From contig NZ_JAUSXF010000001.1 in assembly GCF_030816475.1 (NCBI RefSeq), positions 3,658,001 to 3,722,000 on the forward strand: a stretch of DNA of 64,000 nucleotides. The letters run 5' to 3'. Position 1 is the stretch's first letter. Each line of letters begins with the position of its first letter. The DNA comes from Arthrobacter pascens (GTDB lineage Bacteria; Actinomycetota; Actinomycetes; Actinomycetales; Micrococcaceae). The position numbers were made by a program, and so were the translations under genes. This document shows positions 17,414-25,962 of the stretch, piece after piece. The notes under the pieces are model-generated. The model saw nothing but the letters and a program-made list of their open reading frames with translations, did no database searches and had not been told where the DNA came from.

Positions 17414-17521
17414 GGTCCCATCCTGCCCTACAGCGGCCTGTGGCCAAGGATGTTTACAGCCGGGCCAGATTGTTTACGGGCGGGCCCTGGTCTATACGTC
17501 CCGCCTCGGGGAAGCCGGCTA

Positions 17522-17911
17522 CTACGCCGACGGCGCAGCCTGTTCGCGCCACGGTATGTACTGCACCGCCCACTTGTTGCCATCAGGATCCGCGAAGTAC
17601 ACGAAATGCCCCCACGCCTGGACGTCAACCTCGCTCACGTCCACGCCGTTGCCCTTGAGGTGATCGTGGGCTGCCTGGATGTCGCTGACCACCATCTGCA
17701 GGCTTGGTGCGGTGCCGGGAGGCGCGTCGTTAATGCCTTCGCCGATGCAGATGGAGCAGGCGGAGCCCGGCGGGGTGAGCTGGACAAAGCGGATGGAGTC
17801 GGTGGGCCGCTCGTCGTAGTCGGCGATGAACCCCACCTTGTTGACGTAAAAGTCCTTGGCACGGTCCACGTCGGATACGGGGACAAAAACAAGTTCAAGT
17901 TTCCAGTCCAT
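17522..17911 (-). CDS. VOC superfamily (glyoxalase/bleomycin resistance-like) protein
   Basis: 129 residues from ATG 17911 (MDWKLELVFVPVSDVDRAKDFY). Two beta-alpha-beta-beta-beta modules with FVPVSDVDRAKDFYVNKVGF and the terminal VYFADPDGNKWAVQYI, where the Glu expected of metal-binding members is Gln. Single-copy modules form dimers that bind metals or small hydrophobic ligands. Function not predictable. A GTG at 17917 is an alternative start. The 108 bp between this gene and the HAD gene contain nothing recognisable. Confidence 0.85.
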   Translation of the reverse strand: MDWKLELVFVPVSDVDRAKDFYVNKVGFIADYDERPTDSIRFVQLTPPGSACSICIGEGINDAPPGTAPSLQMVVSDIQAAHDHLKGNGVDVSEVDVQAWGHFVYFADPDGNKWAVQYIPWREQAAPSA

Positions 17912-17987
17912 CCGCACAGGCTAACGGCGTGGTGACGGATCCGGAAGACTTGAAATCCGGGCAGGTTTTGTGCGAACGGGACAGTGG

Positions 17988-18623
17988 TCAGCCGGCTATG
18001 CCGTAGAGGCGGTCTCCGGCGTCGCCCAGTCCCGGGACGATGTAGGACTTCTCGTTGAGTTTCTCGTCAATGGAAGCCAGCACGATAGTGACATTCGCGC
18101 CGGAAAGTTCCTCCTCCAGCTTGGCCAGGCCTTCCGGCGCGGCCAAGAGGCAGATGCAGGTCACATCCGAGGCGCCCCGTTTGAAGAGGAACTTGATAGC
18201 TTCGCGCAAGGTGCCGCCGGTAGCGAGCATGGGGTCCAGGACAAAGATCTGGCGGTCCGTGAGGTTCTCAGGCAGGCGCTCGGCATAGGTGATGATGTCC
18301 AGGGTTTCCTCATCCCGGGCCATGCCCAGGAACCCCACCTCGGCGGTGGGGACCAACTTGGTCATGCCTTCGAGCATGCCAAGCCCTGCTCGAAGGATGG
18401 GGACCACCAGCGGCGTCGGCTTGGTGAACGCCGTGCCCACGGTGCTGCTGACCGGCGTCTCGATGGTTACGGGCTGGGTGCGGACGTCGCGTGTGGCCTC
18501 GTAGGCGAGGAGCGTTACGAGCTCTTCCGTCAGCTGCCGGAAGACCGGCGACGGGGTGTTCTTGTCCCGCAGGACAGTGAGTTTATGGGCGACCAGCGGG
18601 TGGTCCACAACGAGAGTGCGCAT
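17988..18623 (-). CDS. upp: Uracil phosphoribosyltransferase
   Basis: 211 residues from ATG 18623 ([20 protein letters not shown]); the longer frame to 18749 has no family match. Makes UMP from uracil and PRPP (pyrimidine salvage). Diagnostic segments are [14 protein letters not shown], the PRPP loop [10 protein letters not shown], and [15 protein letters not shown] at the C terminus that binds uracil. It follows the PAP2 gene by 13 nt, so the two may be co-transcribed. Confidence 0.97.
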   Translation of the reverse strand: MRTLVVDHPLVAHKLTVLRDKNTPSPVFRQLTEELVTLLAYEATRDVRTQPVTIETPVSSTVGTAFTKPTPLVVPILRAGLGMLEGMTKLVPTAEVGFLGMARDEETLDIITYAERLPENLTDRQIFVLDPMLATGGTLREAIKFLFKRGASDVTCICLLAAPEGLAKLEEELSGANVTIVLASIDEKLNEKSYIVPGLGDAGDRLYGIAG

Positions 18624-18636
18624 GGGCTCAAAACTA

Positions 18637-19428
18637 TCACCCGGCGCCCCCCTTCTCGGGCCCGGTAATACCGTCATTCTGTACCACATCACGCACAATC
18701 GGCCGGTCGAAGCTCGGAGCGGGCCCTCGGTGTTCGCGTCGCCTGACAATGTGAAAGAGCCGGTGTGCCAGAATCACGATGCACATCCACGCCAGGCCCA
18801 GCAGCCAGGCGGCAATAACGTCCGTGAGCCAATGGTGTCCGAGGAAAACCCTGCTGAGCCCCATGGCGACAATAAAGAGCGCTCCGGCGGTGATCACGGA
18901 CACCCGGACCAGGGTCCGGTGAAACTGGAGGCACGCCAGGTAGACCACCAGCCCGATCACCACCGTGGTGTTCAGTGTATGGCCGCTGGGAAAGGAGGGT
19001 GAGGTTTCGAACGGCGGCACGGCGTCTGCATAGTCCGGCCTGGTGCGGCCAACGAGCCTCTTGCTAAAAGTGGTTGCCGAGATCGAAAAGGCTGCGGCGC
19101 CCCCTACCAGGACGATGGGCCGCCAGGTCCTTCCGAGGAAGGTCAGCCAAGCGGTAAGGATGCTTGCGAGGATGGGCATACCGATACCGCCGCCGATATT
19201 CGTAAATCCCGTTGCTGCAGCATCCAGCTCCGGACTCCGCAGTTCTTCCGCGAACCTCAGCGCAGGTTTGTCCAGGTTGGCCAGGCCGGCGTCGTCCACC
19301 ACGTTGTAGTACACCTCAGCCCCGAGCAGCGCCAGCACTACCACGATCACGCCGCCGACCAGGATGGTGATGGTTAGGGCAGCATACGGCTTGAACCACT
19401 CTCTGAGCCGTTCTGTGATGGTGTCCAC
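18637..19428 (-). CDS. PAP2-family membrane phosphatase
   Basis: 263 residues, GTG start with AAGGAGG 7 nt upstream. Six membrane helices. The three catalytic motifs are [17 protein letters not shown] and [12 protein letters not shown]. Likely a lipid phosphatase (phosphatidic acid, PG-phosphate or undecaprenyl pyrophosphate) with the active site facing outside. Substrate not determinable. Upstream neighbour of upp on the same strand. Confidence 0.9.
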   Translation of the reverse strand: MDTITERLREWFKPYAALTITILVGGVIVVVLALLGAEVYYNVVDDAGLANLDKPALRFAEELRSPELDAAATGFTNIGGGIGMPILASILTAWLTFLGRTWRPIVLVGGAAAFSISATTFSKRLVGRTRPDYADAVPPFETSPSFPSGHTLNTTVVIGLVVYLACLQFHRTLVRVSVITAGALFIVAMGLSRVFLGHHWLTDVIAAWLLGLAWMCIVILAHRLFHIVRRREHRGPAPSFDRPIVRDVVQNDGITGPEKGGAG

Positions 19429-19489
19429 GGCTGCCTCCTTGAGTCCGCGCTGTTCAAGGCTGAATATCCTTCGAAACTATCATTGAGCC

Positions 19490-19996
19490 ATGATCCCGGC
19501 AGAAAAGAAATACGCTGAGTGGATGGGCCTTGCGCTGGACGAGGCCAGACGCGCCCTTGCCACAGACGACGTGCCCATCGGCGCCGTCGTGATAGGGCCC
19601 GACGGCGCCGTGCTGGGTTCCGGGCGGAACCAAAGGGAGGCCCTGGGAGACCCCACCGCCCATGCCGAAGTGGTGGCGATCCGTCAGGCGGCGGACCGGT
19701 TGCGTGGGCTCTCGGCCGAGGATGGCAGCCCCCACGACGGTTGGAGGCTTGCCGAGTGCACCCTTGTGGTGACACTGGAGCCCTGCGCCATGTGCGCGGG
19801 TGCTGTGGTGCTGGCACGCATTCCCCGGGTGGTCTTCGGCGCCTGGGACGAGAAGGCCGGGGCCGCCGGTTCGGTCTTTGACGTGCTCCGGGAGCGCCGC
19901 CTCAACCATTGGGTGGAGGTCTATGCGGGCGTCCGCGAAGCGGAATGCGGGGCGTTGCTCAGGGAGTTCTTCGCCGGACACCGGACACAGCCGTAG
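19490..19996 (+). CDS. tadA: tRNA-specific adenosine deaminase
   Basis: 168 residues. Zinc/catalytic motif PTAHAEVVAIR (His58, Glu60) and PCAMCAGA (two Cys ligands). Changes A34 to inosine in tRNA-Arg(ACG), the very tRNA encoded at 2685-2758, so that one tRNA reads CGU, CGC and CGA. It is divergent from the PAP2 gene and convergent with the winged-helix gene, with 6 bp between stops. Confidence 0.92.
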   Translation: MIPAEKKYAEWMGLALDEARRALATDDVPIGAVVIGPDGAVLGSGRNQREALGDPTAHAEVVAIRQAADRLRGLSAEDGSPHDGWRLAECTLVVTLEPCAMCAGAVVLARIPRVVFGAWDEKAGAAGSVFDVLRERRLNHWVEVYAGVREAECGALLREFFAGHRTQP

Positions 19997-20002
19997 CGGC
20001 TC

Positions 20003-21235
20003 CTAGCCGGCAGCGTCCAGCGCATCGATCCGGTCCTTCCGGGACGCTGGCGAGTCCAGGCTGAAGGAGCGGAAATCACCGAGCTCGGCGCGGATCCAGG
20101 CTTCAACCTCGGCGATCCGCTGACCGGTAGCGGCAGTGACACCGTCAAAGAGCCAGTGGGCGATGCGTTCTTTCGCCGGATCGTATTGCCAGAGTCCGAT
20201 GATTCGGCCGCGGTCCAGGATGGGGTGGTCAGGGAGGTCGGCCTGAAGCGCCAGGGTCGAATCCAGCACCTTCCTGCCCTTGTCCCGCTCGTCGAACAAG
20301 TCCGCCGAATTCCGCCGCAGCAAGACCATCGAATCAGTGCCGGCAAGCAACTGGATCTGTTCCTCATCCGGCGCCTCAAAGGCGGCAAGCCGGGCGACGT
20401 CGTCGGGCAGCATCCACAGCACCTCGCCCGCTCCGGTGCGCACCTCCACGGCGCCGACGGCAGCGATTGCGGCCTTGCTGGCCGCCACAGTGAAGCCGGT
20501 GAACCATTGCGACTGCTTGAAAGTAGCGCCGCCGGTCCAGCCGAGGTAACGCTCCATGAGGAGGCTGCGGGCGGAGGCATCGTCCATGGTTACTGCCGGC
20601 AGTCCCCACAGTGTGTAGGCGTAGCGCTGCTGGTCCAGCCTGCCGTTGACAGGCACGCGGCGGATCCGGCCGTCCGCTTGCAGGAGTCCCAGTGCGGTGG
20701 GCAGCGTGGTGGCGGCGCCCTTCTTCTTTCCCTCCTCGCCGAGGTTCCGCACCGAATCGCCCAGCTCGTCCTTGAGCTGCCTGGGGTCAAGCGGGCCGCC
20801 CGCTTCGGCCAGTGTGTGCAGGATCTGCTCCTCCAGCAGCGTTATCTCGCCACGTTCCACGCCCATCCTGGCCAGCACACGGAACGGCGCCACCGCCGCG
20901 TCCCGGCCGACCTGAAGGGCCCAGGCGAAATCGTTGTGGCCCAGGACGTACGTGCAGCCCCGGGCGGCGGGGAGTTCATGGATCTTCAAGGACAGGACAT
21001 CGTCATCTGCCTGCGCGCGGCTGATCCCTGCTCGCGCAAACAGGGTGAGGTATGGGTTGGCTCCCCCGACCGAGCGGGCCCAGCCGGCCATGCTGAAGAC
21101 CTCCGCAGAATCCGCACCCTTGAGGCTGCCGTCCAGTCCCTGCCTATGCCAGGCCCACGCCCGCAGCAGGGCGGGCGTGAGCTGTTCAGGCTCGGGCAGG
21201 TCGAATCCGGTGGCGGCCGGCGCTTGCGTAGTCAT
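20003..21235 (-). CDS. Winged-helix DNA-binding protein of the AlkZ/YcaQ fold (HTH_42)
   Basis: 410 residues from ATG 21235. Tandem winged-helix architecture of the PF06224 superfamily (LLEEQILHTLAEAGGPLDPRQLKDEL; GRLDQQRYAYTLWGLP; YLGWTGGATFKQSQWFTGF). Characterised members unhook interstrand crosslinks through a Gln-x-Gln or Gln-x-Asp motif in the N-terminal part; I see no such motif here (the region reads VFSMAGWARSVGGANPYL), so glycosylase activity is doubtful. It starts 4 nt after the GT4 gene and is the last gene of the 23846-20003 operon. Confidence 0.8.
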   Translation of the reverse strand: MTTQAPAATGFDLPEPEQLTPALLRAWAWHRQGLDGSLKGADSAEVFSMAGWARSVGGANPYLTLFARAGISRAQADDDVLSLKIHELPAARGCTYVLGHNDFAWALQVGRDAAVAPFRVLARMGVERGEITLLEEQILHTLAEAGGPLDPRQLKDELGDSVRNLGEEGKKKGAATTLPTALGLLQADGRIRRVPVNGRLDQQRYAYTLWGLPAVTMDDASARSLLMERYLGWTGGATFKQSQWFTGFTVAASKAAIAAVGAVEVRTGAGEVLWMLPDDVARLAAFEAPDEEQIQLLAGTDSMVLLRRNSADLFDERDKGRKVLDSTLALQADLPDHPILDRGRIIGLWQYDPAKERIAHWLFDGVTAATGQRIAEVEAWIRAELGDFRSFSLDSPASRKDRIDALDAAG

Positions 21236-21239
21236 GGCC

Positions 21240-22370
21240 TCATTGTCCATCAGCGGCAATGGCAGTGGTATCCGCTCCCGACGCCGGTTTCCCGGTCCCG
21301 TGGCCTCCCATGATCTCCAGCACCGTTCGTGCCGTGGCATCCCATCCGGGGAGCCGCACGCGTGCGGACATGGCCGCCTCGCGCCAGGCCAGCCTCAGCC
21401 GTGGTTCCTCCAGCCAGTGCCGGACCACCGCCGCCAGCGGTTCGGGGTTGTCTGAAAGGCCGACGACGGCGCCAGGCAGAGTATCGTCCGTCTCCCCTGG
21501 GTCCGTCTCGGTTGGGCGGGGGCTGGCCAACGTTAGTGCCTCCACGGTGCCGGTACCCTCCCGCACGAGGACCGGGACGCCGCGGGCGAGCGATTCGGTG
21601 ACGACCATCCCGAAGGCCTCTTCCCGGGACACGAGCAGGCTCAGGTCGGCGCGGTCCCATGCGTTGTCCAGCGCCTCACCTCTCAGTTCGCCGGTCAGCT
21701 GCACCCTGTCTCCTAGCCCATGGGCGGTCACTGCGGCACGGACCTGGGCGGCATATTCCGGATCCGTTTCGTCTGACCCCACGAAGGCGGCCGTCCAGTC
21801 CAGGTCGTGAATCAGCGCCAGTGCCTCCACGCTCAGCAACTGGTCCTTGTTGGGCAGCAGCGCGGCCACCGCGATGATGTGCGGGGGGTCCGAGCCCTTG
21901 GCGACGGGTGCGGGGTCAGTGCCCGGCAGCGCAATGTGGCTGCCCGGCAGCCCGTGCAGTGACCTGATCGCAGCGGCGGTGGAACTGCTGGTGCTGATCA
22001 CCCCGGCAGCGGCACACAAGGCCCGGGCCTCGCTCCCCGGATCGCCGGCGGACGGCATGTGGAGCAGGACCCAGACGGGCCTTCGAGCAGCCGCGGCATA
22101 CTCGAGTTCGTCGGGGGCGCCCAAGGCGATCAAGCCGTCCACCAGAGTGACCGTTCCAGAGGTGGTTTCCGCCGAAGTCTCCCACGCCCCCAAAAGGCTC
22201 CCCAGCCGCCGTCGTTCCTTTGCGCTGGCGGCCGGCCATGAGCCCTCCACTGCCAGCACCTCAACCCGTGCACCCAACGCCTTCAGCCCTTGGGCGAGCC
22301 GCGCGTTGTAGGCGTTGCCACCTGAGTGGTGACGGATGTTGGCGGGAACCAGGAGGCGGAGGCTGAGCAT
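21240..22370 (-). CDS. GT4-family glycosyltransferase in pterin-synthase-like operon
   Basis: 376 residues with two Rossmann-like halves: an N-terminal acceptor domain opening LRLLVPANIRHHSGGNAYNARLAQGLKALG and a C-terminal nucleotide-sugar domain with AALLPNKDQLLSVEAL and the GT4 Glu-x7-Glu motif in EEAFGMVVTESLARGVPVLV. Retaining transfer from a nucleotide sugar is expected. The acceptor is unknown; the adjacent PTPS-like gene (3 nt away) suggests a pterin-type metabolite, but this is inference. No membrane segment. Confidence 0.88.
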   Translation of the reverse strand: MLSLRLLVPANIRHHSGGNAYNARLAQGLKALGARVEVLAVEGSWPAASAKERRRLGSLLGAWETSAETTSGTVTLVDGLIALGAPDELEYAAAARRPVWVLLHMPSAGDPGSEARALCAAAGVISTSSSTAAAIRSLHGLPGSHIALPGTDPAPVAKGSDPPHIIAVAALLPNKDQLLSVEALALIHDLDWTAAFVGSDETDPEYAAQVRAAVTAHGLGDRVQLTGELRGEALDNAWDRADLSLLVSREEAFGMVVTESLARGVPVLVREGTGTVEALTLASPRPTETDPGETDDTLPGAVVGLSDNPEPLAAVVRHWLEEPRLRLAWREAAMSARVRLPGWDATARTVLEIMGGHGTGKPASGADTTAIAADGQ

Positions 22371-22373
22371 ATG

Positions 22374-22769
22374 TCAGCCTGCCAAGTCCAACGCGAACGT
22401 TGCCCAGGCGTCAGGATTCTCGCGCAGCGTGACGTCGACCCCGGCGAGCTCGCGGCCGTCGTCGTCGGCCTTAAGCTGAGCGGCCACGGATCGGGCGATG
22501 TATTCGGCGAGGGCTTCGGTGGTGGTGAGCTGGCCGTCAAAGTCAGGGTGCTCATCGAGGTTGCGGTAATTGAGCCCCGCAAGAACGTCGTCGATCAGCG
22601 ACCCGGCCGCACCGATGTCCAGCACGATGGCGTCCCGGTTGAGCGCACGACGCCGAAACGTCACCTCCGCCACGAAGGTCGCCCCATGCAGTGACTGGGC
22701 AGGGCCGAAGGCCTCCCGCGGAAGGCTGTGCGCGATCATGAAATGGCGGCGGACGGTCAGGCTGAACAT
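22374..22769 (-). CDS. 6-pyruvoyltetrahydropterin synthase/QueD-like protein with altered metal site
   Basis: 131 residues, normal length for the T-fold family. The first metal ligand region RRHFMIAHSL is kept, but the usual Cys-x3-His-Gly-His reads AQSLHGATF: the catalytic Cys and the third His are absent. NYRNLDEHPDF and TTTEALAEYIA match the family, and the substrate-binding Glu is kept in TLRENPDAW. QueD/PTPS enzymes convert dihydroneopterin triphosphate to a reduced pterin; the changed residues make a different reaction likely. Spaced 3 nt from both neighbours. Confidence 0.82.
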   Translation of the reverse strand: MFSLTVRRHFMIAHSLPREAFGPAQSLHGATFVAEVTFRRRALNRDAIVLDIGAAGSLIDDVLAGLNYRNLDEHPDFDGQLTTTEALAEYIARSVAAQLKADDDGRELAGVDVTLRENPDAWATFALDLAG

Positions 22770-22772
22770 GGG

Positions 22773-23846
22773 CTACCTCTGGTCTTCGGGTTTCAGGGCT
22801 TCGGATTTCGGGTCTTCAGGTTTCTGGTCTTCGGGTGTCGCGTCTTCGGGTTCGGTGTCCGGGTACTCGATCACGTGGCAGAGGGCTTCGAGCGTGCCGT
22901 CGGTGAGCCGCTGAACTACTTCGGGCAGCTCTGCGAACGGCGACACCCCCGTAAGGAAGGCGTCGAAGACCGGGTCAGTCAGCAGCGACACGGCCAGGTC
23001 CAGGCGCTCCGCGTTGGTCCGCCGGTGGCGCCGGGCCCGCGACACTACGCCCACCTGGCTGGCACGGATGGAGAGCCGCCGGGCGTGGAAGTCCTCGCCC
23101 AATGGCAGGGTGACATTGTGGTTGGCATACCAGGACAACTCGATGATGTCGCCTTCGTCGCCGGCAAGCTGCAGACTGCGGGCCAATCCCTCCTGCGAAG
23201 CCGAGCAGTGGAACACGATGTCACAGTCGCCCAGCGCGTCATCCGGGCTTGCAAACGCCACGCCGAGGCGGTCCGCCAGGTGCTGGCGCTCCGGGTCCAG
23301 GTCCACCAGCTGCAGGCGGGCCAGCGGGAACGAGCGGAGGAGGGTGGCGACCATGCCCCCTACCAGACCGGCACCTACGACTGCGATCCGGTCCCCCAGT
23401 CGGGGGCCGGCCTCCCAGAGAGCGTTGACGGCTGTTTCCACTGTTCCGGTAAGCACCGCCCGGCGGGCAGGCACGCCGTCGGGAATCCTGGTTAGGGCAT
23501 CCGTAGCGACGACGTAGCGGTCCTGGTGGGGGTTGAGGCAGAAGACCTTCTGGCCTGCCCAGCCCTCGGGCCCCTGCTCCACCACGCCCACTGAGAGGTA
23601 GCCGAATTTCACGGGTGAGGGGAAGGAGCCTTCCTGGTGTGGGGCGCGCATCTCCTGAGCGACCCTCGGGGGGACTGAACATGTGTGGACCACGATCTCC
23701 GTGCCCTTGCTGATACCCGAGTAGAGCGTCCGAACCAATGCCTCGCCCGGTCCCGGCGCGTGCAGCTCCTCGGATCGGAGCTCACCGTGCTCGGGGCCCG
23801 TGGTCCAATATGCGGTTGCCTGCGCTGCTTTACCTGATTTAGTCAT
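22773..23846 (-). CDS. Medium-chain (zinc-type) dehydrogenase, first gene of the pterin-like operon
   Basis: 357 residues. MDR fold: N-terminal GroES-like domain (GEALVRTLYSGISKGTEIVVH, VKFGYLSVGVVEQG) and a Rossmann domain with IAVVGAGLVGGMVATLL and ending LVDLDPERQ (Asp, so NAD preferred). The usual GHE zinc motif is not seen (KFGYLSVG in its place). The last 27 residues are an acidic/basic repeat of the type PEDxKPEDxK, encoded by short imperfect DNA repeats (about 22778-22858), probably a lineage-specific tail. Heads the operon; 213 bp upstream show no gene. Confidence 0.85.
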   Translation of the reverse strand: MTKSGKAAQATAYWTTGPEHGELRSEELHAPGPGEALVRTLYSGISKGTEIVVHTCSVPPRVAQEMRAPHQEGSFPSPVKFGYLSVGVVEQGPEGWAGQKVFCLNPHQDRYVVATDALTRIPDGVPARRAVLTGTVETAVNALWEAGPRLGDRIAVVGAGLVGGMVATLLRSFPLARLQLVDLDPERQHLADRLGVAFASPDDALGDCDIVFHCSASQEGLARSLQLAGDEGDIIELSWYANHNVTLPLGEDFHARRLSIRASQVGVVSRARRHRRTNAERLDLAVSLLTDPVFDAFLTGVSPFAELPEVVQRLTDGTLEALCHVIEYPDTEPEDATPEDQKPEDPKSEALKPEDQR

Positions 23847-24059
23847 CTTGCTTATGAATCTAGCCCGCTCCGGGTGGAGGGCAAAGCCTCACCACGAACT
23901 AACGCATTCGTCCCTGCTTGCGTCCCCGCATTCGGCTCCTCACCCCGCGCTACACGGGCGCTTCGCCCGGCATTCCGGAGCCTTCACTGCAGCGGCTCCA
24001 GCCCCCACGAGTACAACCCCTCTGTGAGCCAGGAGCGCAGGACCGTACGGGCGCGACGT

Positions 24060-25697
24060 TCACTCAACGGGCATGCTGTGATGGCCCTTGACACCGCTCG
24101 GAGTACTAGGTGTTATGGAGCTCCGCCAGTCCGGGAGGGGAACATTGGGCAGCTCTGGATCTTTGCGTGGCTCGGGATCCTCGCGCAGATTGGTGTTGAG
24201 CTCGTCTAGGTTGTGGATTTCGTGCCTGGCGTTGTTGGGCCAGTGAGGTGGTTCCCAGTTTTGTTGTTCGCTTTGGTAGTGGCGTCCGGTAGGTGAGGTC
24301 CAGCCCGGTGGTTTGTCTTTGGTGGCCTGGGTTGGTTTCCAGGCAGTGCTGTGTTTCAACCTGTGGTGTTTGCGGCAGGGTTGGCCGAGGTTGGTGATGC
24401 CGGTGGTTCCGCCTTTGTGCCAGGCGAGGAGGTGGTCTGCTTCGTTGTCCAGGGAGTGGTTGTTGCAGCCGGGGAAGGGGCATTTTCCGTCCCGAAGCCT
24501 TAGCCATTGCCGCATGGCTGTGGGGATGCGGTAGCTGGTGCGGCCGATTTCCAGGGGTGCGCCGTCGCGGGGGTCGGTCAGGACACGGTGGAAGGAGTCT
24601 GCGCCGTCGGCGACGAGCCTGCGGGCCATGGAGGCAGGGATCGGGCCGTAGCCGTCCAGGATGGCGGGTTCATCGGTGAGGCCCATCAGGGCGAACACCG
24701 GGACAGTGACCAGGACCTGGGCTTTGGGTGATGGCACCCCGCCGGAGATAGTAGTGCCGGCGTCCATAGCTCCGGTGGTGGCTGTCGTGGTGCCGGTGCC
24801 GGTAATTGTGGCCGTGTTGCCGGTGTCGGTGTCGGTGGTGGTGCCTTCGAGGAGCCAGGTGGCCATGGTGTCGGCGCGGAGTTGGGTGAGGGTCCTGTCC
24901 TCGTCCGGGCCTTGCATGGCGCGGGCTGCGGTGGTGGTCCGGTCCCAGATCCCGGCCGCGGTATCGGCGGGCAGGTAGGCGGAGAGCCAGGCCATGCCGT
25001 CCCGGTCCGGGACGTACTCGACCCGCCGGTCCAGAATGCTGCGGGTATGGCGGATCTCGATGCTGACGGGGTGGTGGCGCTCGCGCCAGGTCCTGGCTTT
25101 GGCCCGGAACCTTGAGGGGACCAGCTCCCCGGCCGGACAGCTCCACACAGACCCTGGTTTCTCAGGGTCCACGTTCAGCAGGTCGGGGGCCAGGAAATGT
25201 GACTCCAAAGCAGCGGCCCCGGCCGCGTCAAGGCCAGTGGTTTCATCGACCATCACCTGGGCGTGCTGCCACGAAATTGACCCGTCCTGCAGCGCGGCCA
25301 GCGTCCGCGGCAGGGTGGTCGTGAGCTCGCGGGACGCGGCAAGCAGGGCACCAGCGGCGCGTTCGCTCACGGTCAGCACGCACGCGACCTCCGCGACCAG
25401 GGCCATCTCCTGGGCCGTGTGCTCCTGCGGTGAAGCGGCCGGCAGCCCCATGGCCTGGGTTGCCTGCTCAAACCCCTTAGCCAACAAGACCTTCAGCCCG
25501 GCCAGCTGGGCTTCCGCCCGGGCAACCGCGCCCAGCCCGTCCAGGTAATCATCAGCCAGCTGCCGTAGCGGATCAGCATCAGATGACCTGGTCACCCATG
25601 GCTCTGCGTCCGCATCTCCGCCATCGAAAACGACAGCAAGCGCAGCGACAGAAGCCCAAATGGCCTCAAACGCCTCCACTGCCGCCCTGTTCTTCAT
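24060..25697 (-). CDS. DUF222/HNH nuclease family protein (13E12-like)
   Basis: 545 residues. N-terminal helical DUF222 region (about 1-380) and a C-terminal zinc-bound HNH core: LRLRDGKCPFPGCNNHSLDNEADHLLAWHKGG, then NLGQPCRKHH. This family is abundant and multicopy in Actinobacteria; its role is unproven, and many copies look mobile or repeat-associated. About residues 285-320 are a Thr/Gly/Asp low-complexity stretch encoded by short GT-rich repeats (24780-24845). The start codon lies inside a 9-bp-arm inverted repeat. Confidence 0.88.
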   Translation of the reverse strand: MKNRAAVEAFEAIWASVAALAVVFDGGDADAEPWVTRSSDADPLRQLADDYLDGLGAVARAEAQLAGLKVLLAKGFEQATQAMGLPAASPQEHTAQEMALVAEVACVLTVSERAAGALLAASRELTTTLPRTLAALQDGSISWQHAQVMVDETTGLDAAGAAALESHFLAPDLLNVDPEKPGSVWSCPAGELVPSRFRAKARTWRERHHPVSIEIRHTRSILDRRVEYVPDRDGMAWLSAYLPADTAAGIWDRTTTAARAMQGPDEDRTLTQLRADTMATWLLEGTTTDTDTGNTATITGTGTTTATTGAMDAGTTISGGVPSPKAQVLVTVPVFALMGLTDEPAILDGYGPIPASMARRLVADGADSFHRVLTDPRDGAPLEIGRTSYRIPTAMRQWLRLRDGKCPFPGCNNHSLDNEADHLLAWHKGGTTGITNLGQPCRKHHRLKHSTAWKPTQATKDKPPGWTSPTGRHYQSEQQNWEPPHWPNNARHEIHNLDELNTNLREDPEPRKDPELPNVPLPDWRSSITPSTPSGVKGHHSMPVE

Positions 25698-25722
25698 ACC
25701 CTCAGCATTTCAGGAGGGTATG
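25695..25722. promoter_or_regulatory. Inverted repeat over the HNH gene start codon
   Basis: CATACCCTC (25695-25703) and GAGGGTATG (25714-25722) are exact inverted copies with a 10-bp spacer. The first arm includes the HNH gene start codon, suggesting an operator or a translation-blocking hairpin. The 10-mer CAGGAGGGTA at 25711-25720 recurs at 27268-27277, on the other side of the IS110 transposase. Confidence 0.35.
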
Positions 25723-25739
25723 ACGGTAATGATGGAAGT

Positions 25740-25962
25740 GGCTGTGTTGCGGTGTGACTCTGGGTACGACTGACGCCCGAAGGGTTTGTCTTCTAAATGA
25801 TCTGTCCGCCGCAGCACAGCTGCAGTAAAACGCGGCGGCCAGGTGGACATGACCTCATAGGAGCCTGTTCAGTGGAATCCCATTACCGTCTTTGTCTGCC
25901 CACCCGGCCGGCGTGCCCTTTATGTCCCACCGCACGCAACGGAAGGTAGGGCCAGTTTCATC
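25740..25962 (+). ncRNA. Possible bridge-RNA region of the IS110 element
   Basis: Non-coding DNA directly upstream of the transposase, where IS110-group elements encode their bridge RNA. A stem CCGCCGC (25806-25812) with GCGGCGG (25832-25838) is visible, flanked by TGTCC/GGACA. I could not identify the two guide loops, so this rests on position plus one hairpin. If the left element end is at 25857, only about 106 nt would be available. Confidence 0.2.

Noticed and set aside
20156..21313. 385-codon frame antisense to the AlkZ-fold gene
   Set aside because: His/Gly/Arg-rich nonsense translation typical of an antisense frame in high-GC DNA.
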